The translations under genes were made by a program, and so were the position numbers. This document shows positions 1 through 12,052 of a stretch of DNA of 64,000 nt, one piece after another; position 1 is the first letter of the stretch, and each line of letters opens with the position of its first letter. The notes under the pieces were generated by a model. It ran no database searches. It saw only the letters and a list, made by a program, of their open reading frames with translations, and was not told the origin of the DNA. The DNA comes from Roseovarius mucosus (GTDB taxonomy: Bacteria > Pseudomonadota > Alphaproteobacteria > Rhodobacterales > Rhodobacteraceae), in assembly GCF_002080415.1 (NCBI RefSeq), contig NZ_CP020474.1:4105501-4169500 (forward strand), read 5' to 3'.

Positions 1-358
1 AGCGGATGCAGGGCACGGGCGTGGCTCCGGCAAGATAGCTATCAGCGAATTCGTCGATCACGGCATCGCGAAAGATGTTCTCGTAATCCAGCACGTAATG
101 CGGAAAGCCCATTTCCTCGGCAACGCGGCGGGCGTCGTGGATATCCACCCCGGCACAGCAGGCGCCCTTCTTGGCCAGAGCCGCGCCATGGTCGTAAAGT
201 TGCAGGGTGACGCCCACCACATCATAGCCCTCGGCGGCCAGATGTGCGGCCACAACCGAGCTGTCAACGCCGCCCGACATGGCGACAACCACACGGGTTT
301 CGGCCGGGGATTTCGGAAACCCAAGGGAGTTCAATGGTTTATTTATGTCCAATGCCAT
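1..358 (-). CDS. mnmA: tRNA-specific 2-thiouridylase MnmA (N-terminal part; cut by window start)
   Basis: MnmA thiolates the wobble uridine (s2U34) of tRNA-Lys, -Glu and -Gln using ATP and a relayed persulfide sulfur; it acts in the cytoplasm. Translation from the ATG at 358 gives a short N-terminal tail, then [13 protein letters not shown], the PP-loop ATP-binding signature, followed by an [19 protein letters not shown] stretch and a cysteine pair typical of the family. Only about 119 residues are inside the window; the rest lies to the left. It is transcribed away from sciP, sharing a 123-bp intergenic region. The identification rests on the PP-loop and the conserved Rhodobacteraceae neighbourhood mnmA-sciP-ctrA. 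Confidence 0.93.
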   Translation of the reverse strand, partial: MALDINKPLNSLGFPKSPAETRVVVAMSGGVDSSVVAAHLAAEGYDVVGVTLQLYDHGAALAKKGACCAGVDIHDARRVAEEMGFPHYVLDYENIFRDAVIDEFADSYLAGATPVPCIR

Positions 359-387
359 GGCGGCCTCCGCTCGGGTGTTTCAGAATA

Positions 388-400
388 TAGGAAAATCCTA
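388..400. promoter_or_regulatory. Palindrome TAGGA-AAA-TCCTA between mnmA and sciP
   Basis: A 13-bp perfect inverted repeat lies in the divergent promoter region, about 30 bp upstream of mnmA and 82 bp upstream of sciP. It is framed by GTGTTT (375-380) and AAACAC (400-405), so two nested symmetries are present. It could be an operator; no regulator can be named from sequence alone. Confidence 0.3.
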
Positions 401-481
401 AACACTCTCAAGACCCGGTTTCACACCGCATTAAGCCTGAAAGCGCCATTCTGGGTGCATCAGACCAAAGGGGTGAGCGTC

Positions 482-754
482 ATGTATCTCAAGAAAGTGG
501 AAGGGCCAAGGGCTGTTACCTTGGCGGATGGAACGGTGTTCAGCCGGGCGGATTTGCCGCCCGCCGATACGGCGCGATGGGTTGCATCGCGCAAGTTGGC
601 GGTGGTGCGCGGGGTGGCCTATGGGCTGATCTCGCGGCGTGAGGCGCTCGAAACCTATGGGTTGAGCGAAGAGGAGTTTGACGGCTGGATTGCCGCGGTG
701 GCCAAGCATGGGGAGGGTGCGCTCAAGGTCACGGCATTGGGGGCGTATCGATAA
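482..754 (+). CDS. sciP: SciP / DUF1153 small CtrA-inhibitory protein
   Basis: A 90-residue DUF1153 protein. In Caulobacter the family member SciP binds CtrA and blocks its activation of target promoters in the G1 phase. The protein starts MYLKKVEGPRAVTLADG, then has the helical DNA-binding-like part (RWVASRKLAVVRGVAYGLISRREA) and an ALETYGLSEEEFDGW helix-turn-helix-like end. The start at 482 is chosen because family members begin MYLKK; the reading frame stays open upstream to position 98, but that extension is antisense to mnmA. ctrA begins 101 bp downstream on the same strand, so inhibitor and target are neighbours and may be co-transcribed. Confidence 0.85.
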   Translation: MYLKKVEGPRAVTLADGTVFSRADLPPADTARWVASRKLAVVRGVAYGLISRREALETYGLSEEEFDGWIAAVAKHGEGALKVTALGAYR

Positions 755-799
755 CTGCAGGTTGAGCATTTGAGATGTTGAAACAATGGTAACGGGTAG

Positions 800-807
800 T
801 TAACCAT
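800..807. promoter_or_regulatory. CtrA-type half-site TTAACCAT upstream of ctrA
   Basis: TTAACCAT matches the CtrA recognition half-site used across alphaproteobacteria. It lies 49 bp before the ctrA start. A near-mirror AATGGTAA occupies 785-792, giving an imperfect inverted repeat about 23 bp long. The position fits autoregulation of ctrA, which is known in Caulobacter; here it is inferred. A GANTC site (GAGTC, 847-851), the CcrM methylation motif, overlaps the ribosome-binding site of ctrA. Confidence 0.5.
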
Positions 808-855
808 TTTTGAGCAGTGTGATCGGTATCAAAACAATGATCCATGGAGTCCCCA

Positions 856-1572
856 ATGCGCGTACTTTTGGTCGAGGATGATCCGACAACCTCGAAAAGC
901 ATCGAGTTGATGCTCACCCATGCCAATCTCAATGTCTACACCACCGATCTGGGGGAAGAGGGCATAGATCTGGCAAAGCTCTATGATTACGACCTGATCT
1001 TGCTGGATCTGGGCCTGCCGGATATGAACGGGCACGAGGTGTTGCGCCAATTGCGGCTGGCGCGCATTGCCACGCCGATCCTGATCCTGTCAGGGGCGGA
1101 TGACACCGAAAGCAAGATCAAAGGGTTCGGATTTGGCGCGGATGATTATCTGACCAAGCCATTCCACCGCGATGAGTTGGTGGCGCGTATCCACGCCATC
1201 ATCCGGCGGTCCAAGGGGCATTCGCAATCGGTGATCCGCACCGGCAAGATCAATGTGAACCTTGATGCCAAGACGGTGGATGCGGGCGGCAAGCCGGTGC
1301 ATCTGACCGGCAAGGAATACCAGATGCTGGAGCTGTTGAGCCTGCGCAAAGGCACAACCCTGACCAAAGAGATGTTCCTGAACCACCTCTACGGCGGCAT
1401 GGATGAACCGGAACTCAAGATCATCGACGTGTTTATCTGCAAGCTGCGCAAGAAACTCTGCGAGGCCACCGATGGTGTCAATTACATCGAGACGGTCTGG
1501 GGGCGCGGCTATGTGCTGCGGGATCCTGAGCAAGCGACGCTGGGCGGGCGGCCTCTGGCCATTGGGGCCTGA
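856..1572 (+). CDS. ctrA: Cell-cycle response regulator CtrA
   Basis: OmpR-family response regulator, 238 residues. The receiver domain begins MRVLLVEDD with the acidic pair D8/D9, and the phosphoacceptor is D51 in [12 protein letters not shown]. The C-terminal winged helix (from about residue 125) contains [17 protein letters not shown] and the [11 protein letters not shown] end. The ATG at 856 is preferred over the in-frame ATG at 844 because GGAG (846-849) sits 6 bases before it and the protein then begins as the family does. CtrA is the master cell-cycle regulator in Caulobacter. In rhodobacters it is mostly non-essential and controls motility and gene transfer agents; this is family knowledge, not visible here. 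Confidence 0.97.
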   Translation: MRVLLVEDDPTTSKSIELMLTHANLNVYTTDLGEEGIDLAKLYDYDLILLDLGLPDMNGHEVLRQLRLARIATPILILSGADDTESKIKGFGFGADDYLTKPFHRDELVARIHAIIRRSKGHSQSVIRTGKINVNLDAKTVDAGGKPVHLTGKEYQMLELLSLRKGTTLTKEMFLNHLYGGMDEPELKIIDVFICKLRKKLCEATDGVNYIETVWGRGYVLRDPEQATLGGRPLAIGA

Positions 1573-1621
1573 GGGTAGCACAGGCTCTGGACGCTGGGCG
1601 GGTCGGGCACTATCACTCTGA

Positions 1622-5883
<4,262 letters not shown>

Positions 5884-5900
5884 AATTTTTGTTCACATAT

Positions 5901-5915
5901 GTTCTTAAAAAGTTC
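5901..5915 (+). promoter_or_regulatory. Alphaproteobacterial SOS (LexA) box GTTC-N7-GTTC
   Basis: GTTC at 5901-5904 and GTTC at 5912-5915 are separated by exactly seven bases (TTAAAAA), matching the direct-repeat LexA operator described for alphaproteobacteria including Rhodobacter. A third GTTC lies at 5891-5894, one base short of the same spacing. The box starts 17 bp after the recG stop and lies 65 bp upstream of the 40-codon gene at 5981, in an AT-rich promoter-like stretch. It therefore probably places that small gene under DNA-damage control. Confidence 0.7.
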
Positions 5916-5980
5916 TTTACTTGGTGTTTGCGATATGAGAACAAAGTAGCAACACAGAGGTTTTCAGAAGGAGCCCCCAG

Positions 5981-6103
5981 ATGTTGCACCAGATCAAGAC
6001 GACTGCGACCCGTGCGCAGGATACGATTGTCGGCGATGCGGTTGGCGCGCTTGCGCTGATGGTGACGCTGGTCGGTGCGCTTTATCTGCCCGGTTTTCTC
6101 TGA
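5981..6103 (+). CDS. 40-residue single-pass membrane protein, predicted SOS-regulated
   Basis: Function not recognised. The ORF begins ATG TTG CAC CAG at 5981 and is preceded by AAGGAG (5968-5973) at 7-base spacing, one of the best ribosome-binding sites in the window. The product starts MLHQIKTTATRAQDTIVGD, a basic/polar N-terminus of about 19 residues, followed by one hydrophobic helix (AVGALALMVTLVGALYLPGF) that runs to the C-terminus. It lies 97 bp after recG, behind a GTTC-N7-GTTC SOS box, and is followed by a Rho-independent terminator, so it is a monocistronic unit. Caulobacter SidA, a 29-residue SOS-induced inner-membrane division inhibitor, is the closest functional analogy; no homology is claimed. 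Confidence 0.75.
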   Translation: MLHQIKTTATRAQDTIVGDAVGALALMVTLVGALYLPGFL

Positions 6104-6262
6104 TTTCTGCCTGAGTTTCTGCCTGCGGGTTTGCCCCGGCTCTGGCTGCATCCCTCCTGTCCCAACTTTGGGGATGCGCCACACCACCTGTCCCATCCGG
6201 TTTTCGGGATTTGCCTCAATCCTCCCGAATGTCCGGGGCCTGTGACCCGCTCAACTCTGCCG

Positions 6263-6294
6263 CCGCCGCTCATCCGAGCGTGCGGCGGTTTTTT
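6263..6294 (+). terminator. Rho-independent terminator after the 40-aa gene
   Basis: CCGCCGC (6263-6269) pairs with GCGGCGG (6282-6288) around a 12-base loop that contains further pairing, followed directly by six T. The T tract abuts the stop of the convergent HAMP gene. Confidence 0.75.
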
Positions 6295-7511
6295 CATTCC
6301 GAGGGCACAGGGCCGGGGCGCAGGCGCTGCACCAGAACGCTGCCGGTGTCGACGATCCCCTTCATCCGCTCCTCAAGGCGGATCATCTCGGACATGACAT
6401 GGCGCAGGCGTTCGCTTTCATCGCCCAAAGCACCCAGATCAGCAAAGAGCGCTTCGCTTCCGGCAATCTGCGCCTCGGCATTGGCGACGACGGCGCGCAG
6501 ATCCTCGATCAGGGCCCCGGCATCCTCGGGGGTCTGGCTGCGCAGGTCAGAGACAGCGCGGCGTGCCGTATCAAACCACGCTTTCGAGAGGCGCGGCTCT
6601 GACTTGGCGCTGAGCATCGCGGCGCGCTCCAGTCGCCGGATGCGTCCGGTCAGGGTGTCGATCCGGTCGCGAAGATCGGCTTGGATGGTGACGATGTCAT
6701 CATTGACCGTGACCACCCGTTGCAGCACCTCATCGAGTTCGCCCATCAGCCGGGTGATGCGGTCTAGAAAGAGGTTGAGATCGCGTGCCAGCACACCGAA
6801 CTCATCGGCGCTGCGAATTTCGGCGCGGTGGTTCAGCCCGCCATAGGCGCGGGCAAGATTGCTGACCACCGTGCGCAGACCCAAAAGCGGCTCAAGTCGC
6901 GCGCGCAGGATCAGAAACAAGAGCACCGAATGCAGCACGATTTTGGCCAGAGCCAAAAGGCCGGTCAGGCGCATATCCTCGATCCATTGCGCGAAATCCG
7001 TCGCAAGATCCCGCCGCACCGTCACCTCGCCCAGCACATCCCCCACCTGCGCCTCTGAGTGACAGGCAAGGCAAAAGGGCTCGGCGGTGATGGGCAGGGT
7101 GGCGCTTGCATGGGCGGTGTCGGGCCAATCGCCGCGCGGCAAGCCCTCGGGGGTAAACTCGAACCCCTGTTCAATGGAACGGATCGTGACATCGGAGGGG
7201 ATGATCGCGATGCGGTAACCAAGCCCGTCCCAATTGTCCTGAAGGATCGGATAGACCGTGCGCGCGGCGACCGGTCCGCCTTCGTTGCGCATGATGGAAC
7301 GCACATTATCGGCGAGATCCTGAGCCGCCTCGGTGGCATCAGTGGCACCATGCACGCGGAATTTGTAATAGACCATCCCCGCCTTGAGCGCGAATTCCAG
7401 CACCGTCACCATCAACAGGATGATGAAAAAGTCACGGATCATATGGATCAAAAAGGACTGATCAAATCGCCCGATCAGCGGGCTATTCTGGTCGAGTTTC
7501 TGCCCTGTCAT
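6294..7511 (-). CDS. Membrane HAMP-domain sensor with a periplasmic CxxCH haem motif (no output domain)
   Basis: 405 residues. The first transmembrane helix is at about residues 24-46 (DFFIILLMVTVLEFALKAG). A periplasmic domain of about 135 residues contains CLACH at 147-151, a c-type haem attachment motif placed as in DUF3365/Tll0287-like sensor domains. A second helix follows at about 183-203, then a HAMP segment (RARLEPLLGLRTVVSNLARAYGG, to about 255) and a long heptad-rich coiled coil to the C-terminus. I see no methyl-accepting, kinase or cyclase domain. It probably senses redox state or a small ligand in the periplasm and passes the signal to a partner by its coiled coil. The family link is inferred from architecture. 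Confidence 0.7.
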   Translation of the reverse strand: MTGQKLDQNSPLIGRFDQSFLIHMIRDFFIILLMVTVLEFALKAGMVYYKFRVHGATDATEAAQDLADNVRSIMRNEGGPVAARTVYPILQDNWDGLGYRIAIIPSDVTIRSIEQGFEFTPEGLPRGDWPDTAHASATLPITAEPFCLACHSEAQVGDVLGEVTVRRDLATDFAQWIEDMRLTGLLALAKIVLHSVLLFLILRARLEPLLGLRTVVSNLARAYGGLNHRAEIRSADEFGVLARDLNLFLDRITRLMGELDEVLQRVVTVNDDIVTIQADLRDRIDTLTGRIRRLERAAMLSAKSEPRLSKAWFDTARRAVSDLRSQTPEDAGALIEDLRAVVANAEAQIAGSEALFADLGALGDESERLRHVMSEMIRLEERMKGIVDTGSVLVQRLRPGPVPSE

Positions 7512-7526
7512 GGCGCTGTCCCCGGA

Positions 7527-7543
7527 TATCTCTGAGAGAGATA
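7527..7543. promoter_or_regulatory. Inverted repeat TATCTCT-GAG-AGAGATA upstream of the HAMP gene
   Basis: Perfect 7-bp arms with a 3-bp spacer, 16 bp upstream of the HAMP gene start on its own strand. It could be an operator or an mRNA leader hairpin. No regulator can be assigned. Confidence 0.35.
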
Positions 7544-7609
7544 GCGCGCAATTTACCGAAGGTAAGGGGCGGCCTGTTCACAAGCTGTCGCTTTGCCGCG
7601 ACAGCACCG

Positions 7610-8065
7610 TCAGGCGCAGGACGTTTGGGCGCGCACGGTTTCCATTGCCTCAACCGCGGCCTCAATCGTGAGCAGGATAGAGGCGTGGCGGTTCTTGTAA
7701 TCCCGCGCGGGGCGCAGCACCTCGAGCCCGTCAAAGGGCGCGGGCGGTGTGGGGCCGTCGGATTTCAGCATCTCGCGCAGCGCGTCGCGCGCCGCTGTCA
7801 CCTGTGCCAGATCGCAACCGATGATGGCGCGCCCCACGACACTGGCGGCGGCCTGACCAAGCGCACAGGCCTTAACCTCGGCGGCATAGTCGGTGATCCG
7901 GCCACCCTCGCAGCGAATATCGACGGTCACGGTCGAGCCACAAAGCGGTGCGCGCCGCTTGACGCTGGCCTGTGGGCTGGCCAAGCGCCCGTGATGCGGG
8001 ATGTCCGCGGCCAGTTCCAGAATGCGCGCTGAATAAAGCTTGATCAGGTCGGTTTCGCCGCTCAT
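7610..8065 (-). CDS. NifU/IscU-like iron-sulfur cluster assembly scaffold
   Basis: 151 residues from the ATG at 8065 (purine-rich GAAAGGGAAAG just upstream). NifU-N/SUF-type scaffold fold: MSGETDLIKLYSARILELA at the N-terminus, then RRAPLCGSTVTVDIRC with the first ligand-type cysteine, a second in VKACALGQAAASV, and a C-terminal tail ending QTSCA. The family assembles Fe-S clusters transiently on conserved cysteines. The ORF remains open upstream to 8266, but that part is antisense to hisI, so the shorter start is used. It is divergent from hisI. It may belong to the Suf pathway; no other suf genes are in the window. Confidence 0.8.
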   Translation of the reverse strand: MSGETDLIKLYSARILELAADIPHHGRLASPQASVKRRAPLCGSTVTVDIRCEGGRITDYAAEVKACALGQAAASVVGRAIIGCDLAQVTAARDALREMLKSDGPTPPAPFDGLEVLRPARDYKNRHASILLTIEAAVEAMETVRAQTSCA

Positions 8066-8132
8066 GGCTTTCCCTTTCGTGTGTTGCCCCATAAATAGGC
8101 GTGGAGCGCGCAGATGCAAAAGGAAATCCGCC

Positions 8133-8501
8133 ATGCCCTTCGATCCGGCGACACTAAAGTATGACGCGAACGGGTTGATCCCCGCCATCGCCCAAGAGGC
8201 CGAGACCGGCGAGGTGCTCATGATGGCCTGGATGAACGCCCAGTCGGTCGCGCGCACGCTCGACACGGGCCGCGTGACCTATTGGAGCCGCTCGCGGCAG
8301 GCGTTCTGGATCAAGGGCGAAACCTCGGGGCATGTGCAAGAGTTGGTTGAGATGCGTGTCGATTGCGACCGTGACTGCCTGTTGGTGCAGGTACGCCAGA
8401 ATGGGCCTGCCTGTCACACCAACCGGCGGTCGTGCTTTTACACGGCGGTGCGTGCCGGGGAAGAGACCGAGATCATGGCCCCTATGGCACCGTTGGATTG
8501 A
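8133..8501 (+). CDS. hisI: Phosphoribosyl-AMP cyclohydrolase HisI
   Basis: Third step of histidine synthesis: opens the purine ring of phosphoribosyl-AMP. 122 residues, monofunctional (no HisE pyrophosphatase fused). Family signatures seen: VLMMAWMNAQSVARTLDTG, VTYWSRSRQAFWIKGETSGH, the metal-binding VDCDRDCLLVQVRQNGPACHT, and the end RRSCFYTAV. The ATG at 8133 follows AAAAGGAAA. It stands alone; neighbours on both sides are on the opposite strand. Confidence 0.96.
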   Translation: MPFDPATLKYDANGLIPAIAQEAETGEVLMMAWMNAQSVARTLDTGRVTYWSRSRQAFWIKGETSGHVQELVEMRVDCDRDCLLVQVRQNGPACHTNRRSCFYTAVRAGEETEIMAPMAPLD

Positions 8502-8523
8502 GCATTTTCGGAACGCTGTAAGG

Positions 8524-9357
8524 CTAGAGCCCGACCATGGCCCGGATGTCTTGCGGGCTCGCCCCTTCGGCGCGGAAGGTGGCGATAGCACGTGCGTCAT
8601 CGCGTTTGGCCAGCCGCTTGCCAGCGTCATCGCGGATCAGCGCATGATGGTGATAGGCAGGCGTGGGCAGGCCCAAGAGGTGTTGCAAGAGCACATGGAT
8701 TTGCGTGGCCTCTTGCAGGTCTTCGCCGCGAATGACATGGGTGATGCCCTGATCGGCATCGTCCACAACAACAGACAGATGATAAGAGGCCCCCATCTCG
8801 CGGCGCGCCAGCACCACGTCGCCGACGGTTTCGGGCAGGTCACGGGGGGTGATGACGTCGTCTTTTTCCCTATAGATGAGTGGGTTGGTGAGCCTTGCGC
8901 AGGCGCGGGCCATATCAAGGCGCAGCGCGCAACCCTCGGGCATCGGCCCGTTTTGCGGGGCTGTGGGGCGGCAGGTGCCGGGATAGTTCACGCCATCTGG
9001 CCCCAAGAGCGGCGCGCCTTCTTGCGGGGCAGAGGCGGCGGCACGAATATCGGCGCGGCTACAGAAACAGTGGTACAAAAGCCCTTGATCCCAAAGTATA
9101 TTCAAGGCCGCGCGATAGCGGGGGAGGCGGGTTGATTGGCGCAACACGGGGCGGGGCCAGTCGAGACCCAGCCATGCCAGATCATCAAAAATCTGCGCCT
9201 CCCATTCCGGGCGGCAGCGGCTTTGATCCAGATCGTCGATGCGTAAAAGAAAGGTTCCGCCCTCAGCCTGCGCCCGGTCATGGGCCAGCATCGCAGAATA
9301 GGCATGCCCCAGATGGAGTGGGCCGGTTGGCGAAGGAGCAAAGCGCGTTATGAACAT
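8524..9357 (-). CDS. gluQ: Glutamyl-Q tRNA(Asp) synthetase
   Basis: GluQ attaches glutamate to the queuosine base at position 34 of tRNA-Asp. It is a truncated glutamyl-tRNA synthetase catalytic core without an anticodon-binding domain, and the 277-residue length fits. Motifs: FAPSPTGPLHLGHAYSA (HIGH signature), IDDLDQSR, a zinc-type cysteine cluster (YHCFCSR...CR), and the KMSKS-equivalent KRLAKRD near the C-terminus. It starts 12 bp after the trmFO stop, so the two tRNA-modifying genes form an operon. Confidence 0.92.
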   Translation of the reverse strand: MFITRFAPSPTGPLHLGHAYSAMLAHDRAQAEGGTFLLRIDDLDQSRCRPEWEAQIFDDLAWLGLDWPRPVLRQSTRLPRYRAALNILWDQGLLYHCFCSRADIRAAASAPQEGAPLLGPDGVNYPGTCRPTAPQNGPMPEGCALRLDMARACARLTNPLIYREKDDVITPRDLPETVGDVVLARREMGASYHLSVVVDDADQGITHVIRGEDLQEATQIHVLLQHLLGLPTPAYHHHALIRDDAGKRLAKRDDARAIATFRAEGASPQDIRAMVGL

Positions 9358-9369
9358 ATATTCAATGCG

Positions 9370-10746
9370 TTATGAGGCGATGCTCATGTTTTGAGCCGCC
9401 AGCCATTCGCCCCAAGCTGCCTTGGCGCGGTCGGTATAGCCCTTGTAGCGGTCGATGCGCCCACGCCGCCCGCCTTTGAACCCATCAATCGGGCGAAAGA
9501 GCCCGAAATTGACATTCATCGGCTGAAAGGTTTTCGCCTCGGCCCCGCCGGTGATGTGATGGATAAGCGCGCCCATGGCACTGTCCTGTGGCACGGGGGG
9601 CAGGCTCTGACCCAGGATTTCCGCTGCCGCCAGACGCCCAGCCAAAAGGCCCATGGCGGCGGATTCGACATAGCCCTCGACCCCGGTGATCTGCCCGGCA
9701 AAGCGGATATGCGGGCGCGCGCGCAGGCGCATCTGCGCATCAAGCAGCGTAGGGGAATTGAGGAACGTGTTGCGATGGATGCCGCCAAGGCGGGCAAACT
9801 GCGCGTTTTCAAGGCCGGGAATCATTTTAAAAACAGTGGTTTGCGCGCCATATTTCATCTTGGTCTGGAAGCCCACGATATTGTAAAGCGTGCCTAGCGC
9901 ATTGTCGCGGCGCAGTTGCACCACGGCATGCGGTTTGACATCCGGCGCATGTGGGTTGGTCAGGCCCACAGGCTTCATTGGGCCGTGGCGCAGGGTCTCG
10001 CGGCCGCGTTCGGCCATGACCTCGATGGGCAAGCAGCCGTCGAAATAAGGGGTGGGGTTGGGGGAAGACTCTGCTTCGCCTTCGTGAAATTCGGTCTTGT
10101 CGGCGGCCAGCAGCGCGTCGATGAACGCCTCGTATTGATCGCGGTCCATCGGGCAATTGAGGTAGGCGGTGCGCTCGGCCTCGGTTTCGCCCTTGTCATA
10201 GCGCGATTGCATCCACGCGCGCGACATGTCGATGCTGTCGTGATAGACAATCGGCGCGATGGCGTCAAAAAAGGCGAGCGCCTCTGTGCCGGTCTCGGCG
10301 GCAATGGCCTGTCCCAGCCCCTCAGAGGTTAGCGGGCCGGTGGCGATGATCCAATGGCCACTTTCAGGAAGTTGCGTGATTTCATCATGTTGCACGGTGA
10401 TATTCGGGTGATCCAACAGCCGCGCCGTGACCGATTGGGCAAAGCGATCGCGATCCACCGCCAAGGCACCGCCCGCAGGCAGGCGGTTCTCGTGGGCCAT
10501 GGCCATGATCAGGCCATTCGCCGCGCGCATTTCCCAATGCAGGAGGCCCACGGCGTTTTGTTCATCATCATCCGAACGGAACGAGTTGGAACAGACCATC
10601 TCGGCCAGATCACCCGTGCGATGGGCAAAGGTTTTGACGCTTGGGCGCATTTCGTGGATGACCACATGCACGCCCATATTCGCGGCTTGCCATGCTGCCT
10701 CTGACCCGGCCATGCCGCCGCCGATGATGTGTAATACGTTATCCAT
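9370..10746 (-). CDS. trmFO: Folate/FAD-dependent tRNA (uracil-54-C5) methyltransferase TrmFO
   Basis: TrmFO makes ribothymidine at position 54 of tRNA using 5,10-methylene-tetrahydrofolate and FADH2. 458 residues. The Rossmann FAD motif is at the N-terminus ([17 protein letters not shown]), followed by VVIHEMRP and the family-specific [14 protein letters not shown], then [13 protein letters not shown] and FMTKMKYG-like motifs ([11 protein letters not shown]) in the second half. It is the first gene of a two-gene unit with gluQ and is separated from the upstream enoyl-CoA hydratase stop by 42 bp, so that gene could belong to the same transcript. Confidence 0.95.
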   Translation of the reverse strand: MDNVLHIIGGGMAGSEAAWQAANMGVHVVIHEMRPSVKTFAHRTGDLAEMVCSNSFRSDDDEQNAVGLLHWEMRAANGLIMAMAHENRLPAGGALAVDRDRFAQSVTARLLDHPNITVQHDEITQLPESGHWIIATGPLTSEGLGQAIAAETGTEALAFFDAIAPIVYHDSIDMSRAWMQSRYDKGETEAERTAYLNCPMDRDQYEAFIDALLAADKTEFHEGEAESSPNPTPYFDGCLPIEVMAERGRETLRHGPMKPVGLTNPHAPDVKPHAVVQLRRDNALGTLYNIVGFQTKMKYGAQTTVFKMIPGLENAQFARLGGIHRNTFLNSPTLLDAQMRLRARPHIRFAGQITGVEGYVESAAMGLLAGRLAAAEILGQSLPPVPQDSAMGALIHHITGGAEAKTFQPMNVNFGLFRPIDGFKGGRRGRIDRYKGYTDRAKAAWGEWLAAQNMSIAS

Positions 10747-10788
10747 GGGCTGCGATTTAGGCCATTGAGGGGTGTTTGGAAAGGGGCG

Positions 10789-11574
10789 TCACTGATCCCA
10801 ATCGGGGGCGCGTTTGTCGATGAAGGCGGCGATGCCTTCGGCGGTGTCGCGGTCGAGCATATTCTCAACCATCACCGCGCCAGTATGGGCATAGGCGGCC
10901 TCTAACCCCATGTCGAGTTGGTCGTAAAAGGCGCGTTTGCCGATGCGCACGGCAGAGCCAAGTTTGCTGGCGACGGTTTCGGCAAGGGCCATGGTCTCAG
11001 ACTCCAGATCCTCGGGCGGCACGGCGCGGTTGATCAAGCCAAGCTCTGCGGCGCGGGCGGTGTCGATGAACTGGCCGGTGGTCAGCATCTCGAACGCCTG
11101 TTTGCGCGGGATATTGCGGCTGAGCGCCACCATCGGGGTAGAACAAAACAGACCGATATTGACGCCATTGACGCCAAAGCGCGAGCCATGCGCGGCCACG
11201 GCCATGTCGCAGCTTGCCACCAATTGACAGCCTGCCGCAGTGGCGATGCCATGCGGTGCGGCAATCACCGGTTGGGGCAGGGTAAGGATAGTGGTCATCA
11301 TCCGGGCGCAACGTGCAAAGAGATCGGCGAAATAGGCGCGCCCGCCATCTTCGGCCTGTCGTCCGGCGGTCATTTCCTTGAGATCATGCCCGGCGCAGAA
11401 CGCTTTGCCGGCACCCATGAGGGTGATCACGCGGATGTGACGATCCTGTGCCAGCCTGTCAAACTCGGACTGAAGCGCAGCCAGCATGGCATCCGAAAGC
11501 GCGTTGAGATTGCCGGGCGAATTGAGAGTAAGCCGCGCGATTGCGCCCTGGTCGGTGCGGTCGAGAATTGCCAT
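10789..11574 (-). CDS. Enoyl-CoA hydratase/isomerase family protein (ECHDC3-like)
   Basis: 261-residue crotonase-fold protein. Acyl-CoA and oxyanion-hole motifs are visible: LNSPGNLNALSDAM, KAFCAGHDLKEM, APHGIATAAGCQLVASCDMAVA and FGVNGVNIGLFCSTPMVALSR. The GHDLKEM loop resembles the ECHDC3 subgroup, whose substrate is not settled; the catalytic glutamates of classical hydratases are not evident at the usual places (AAGCQL is where AxGGGxE is expected). Hydration of an enoyl-CoA is therefore likely by family but not certain. It is transcribed toward trmFO; the gene on the other side is divergent. Confidence 0.85.
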   Translation of the reverse strand: MAILDRTDQGAIARLTLNSPGNLNALSDAMLAALQSEFDRLAQDRHIRVITLMGAGKAFCAGHDLKEMTAGRQAEDGGRAYFADLFARCARMMTTILTLPQPVIAAPHGIATAAGCQLVASCDMAVAAHGSRFGVNGVNIGLFCSTPMVALSRNIPRKQAFEMLTTGQFIDTARAAELGLINRAVPPEDLESETMALAETVASKLGSAVRIGKRAFYDQLDMGLEAAYAHTGAVMVENMLDRDTAEGIAAFIDKRAPDWDQ

Positions 11575-11632
11575 CTTGTAACCCCTTGTGCGTTATGGCC
11601 ATTCTAGCGCGGAACAGCGCGGGGGGCAAAGC

Positions 11633-12052
11633 ATGAGCGTCAAGATGACGGCGGCGGACTTGATGAGTTTTCTCGACCGGGAGTTTCCACAAGTCTCGGG
11701 GGAGTTTGCCATCGAGGAGGTGGGCGAGATGCACATCCGCACGCGGCTCTTGGTGGGAGAGCGGCATTTGCGGCCCGGCGGCACGGTGTCTGGACCGTCG
11801 ATCTTTGCGCTTGCGGATGTGTCGGTTTACTTGGCAATTCTGGCGATGATCGGGCCTGAGGGGCTGGCCGTGACGACAAATTGCAGCATTGATTTCATGC
11901 GCAAGCCCATGGCAGGGGTGGATTTGATCGCGGAGTGTCGGTTGCTCAAGCTGGGGCGGGTGCTGGCGGTGGGGGATGTTCTGATCTATTCCGAAGGGAT
12001 GAGCGCGCCGGTGGCGCGCGCGAGCCTGACCTATTCGATCCCCCCCAAATGA
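11633..12052 (+). CDS. PaaI-type hotdog-fold thioesterase
   Basis: 139 residues with the hotdog pattern: HLRPGGTVSGPSIFALADVSVYLA (the long central helix with the catalytic Asp/Glu region), TTNCSIDFMRKPMAG and ALTYSIP-type end (RASLTYSIPPK). Such enzymes hydrolyse acyl-CoA thioesters; the substrate cannot be read from sequence. The start at 11633 follows a GGGGGG run and begins MSVKMTAADLM; an ATG 12 bases later is possible. It is divergent from the enoyl-CoA hydratase, a common pairing in acyl-CoA metabolism. Confidence 0.82.
   Translation: MSVKMTAADLMSFLDREFPQVSGEFAIEEVGEMHIRTRLLVGERHLRPGGTVSGPSIFALADVSVYLAILAMIGPEGLAVTTNCSIDFMRKPMAGVDLIAECRLLKLGRVLAVGDVLIYSEGMSAPVARASLTYSIPPK

Noticed and set aside
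98..481. N-terminal extension of the sciP reading frame
   Set aside because: It runs antisense to mnmA and has no family similarity; DUF1153 proteins begin MYLKK at 482.
8332..9135. 267-codon plus-strand frame over hisI and gluQ
   Set aside because: Overlaps two well-identified genes in wrong frames; no motif recognised.
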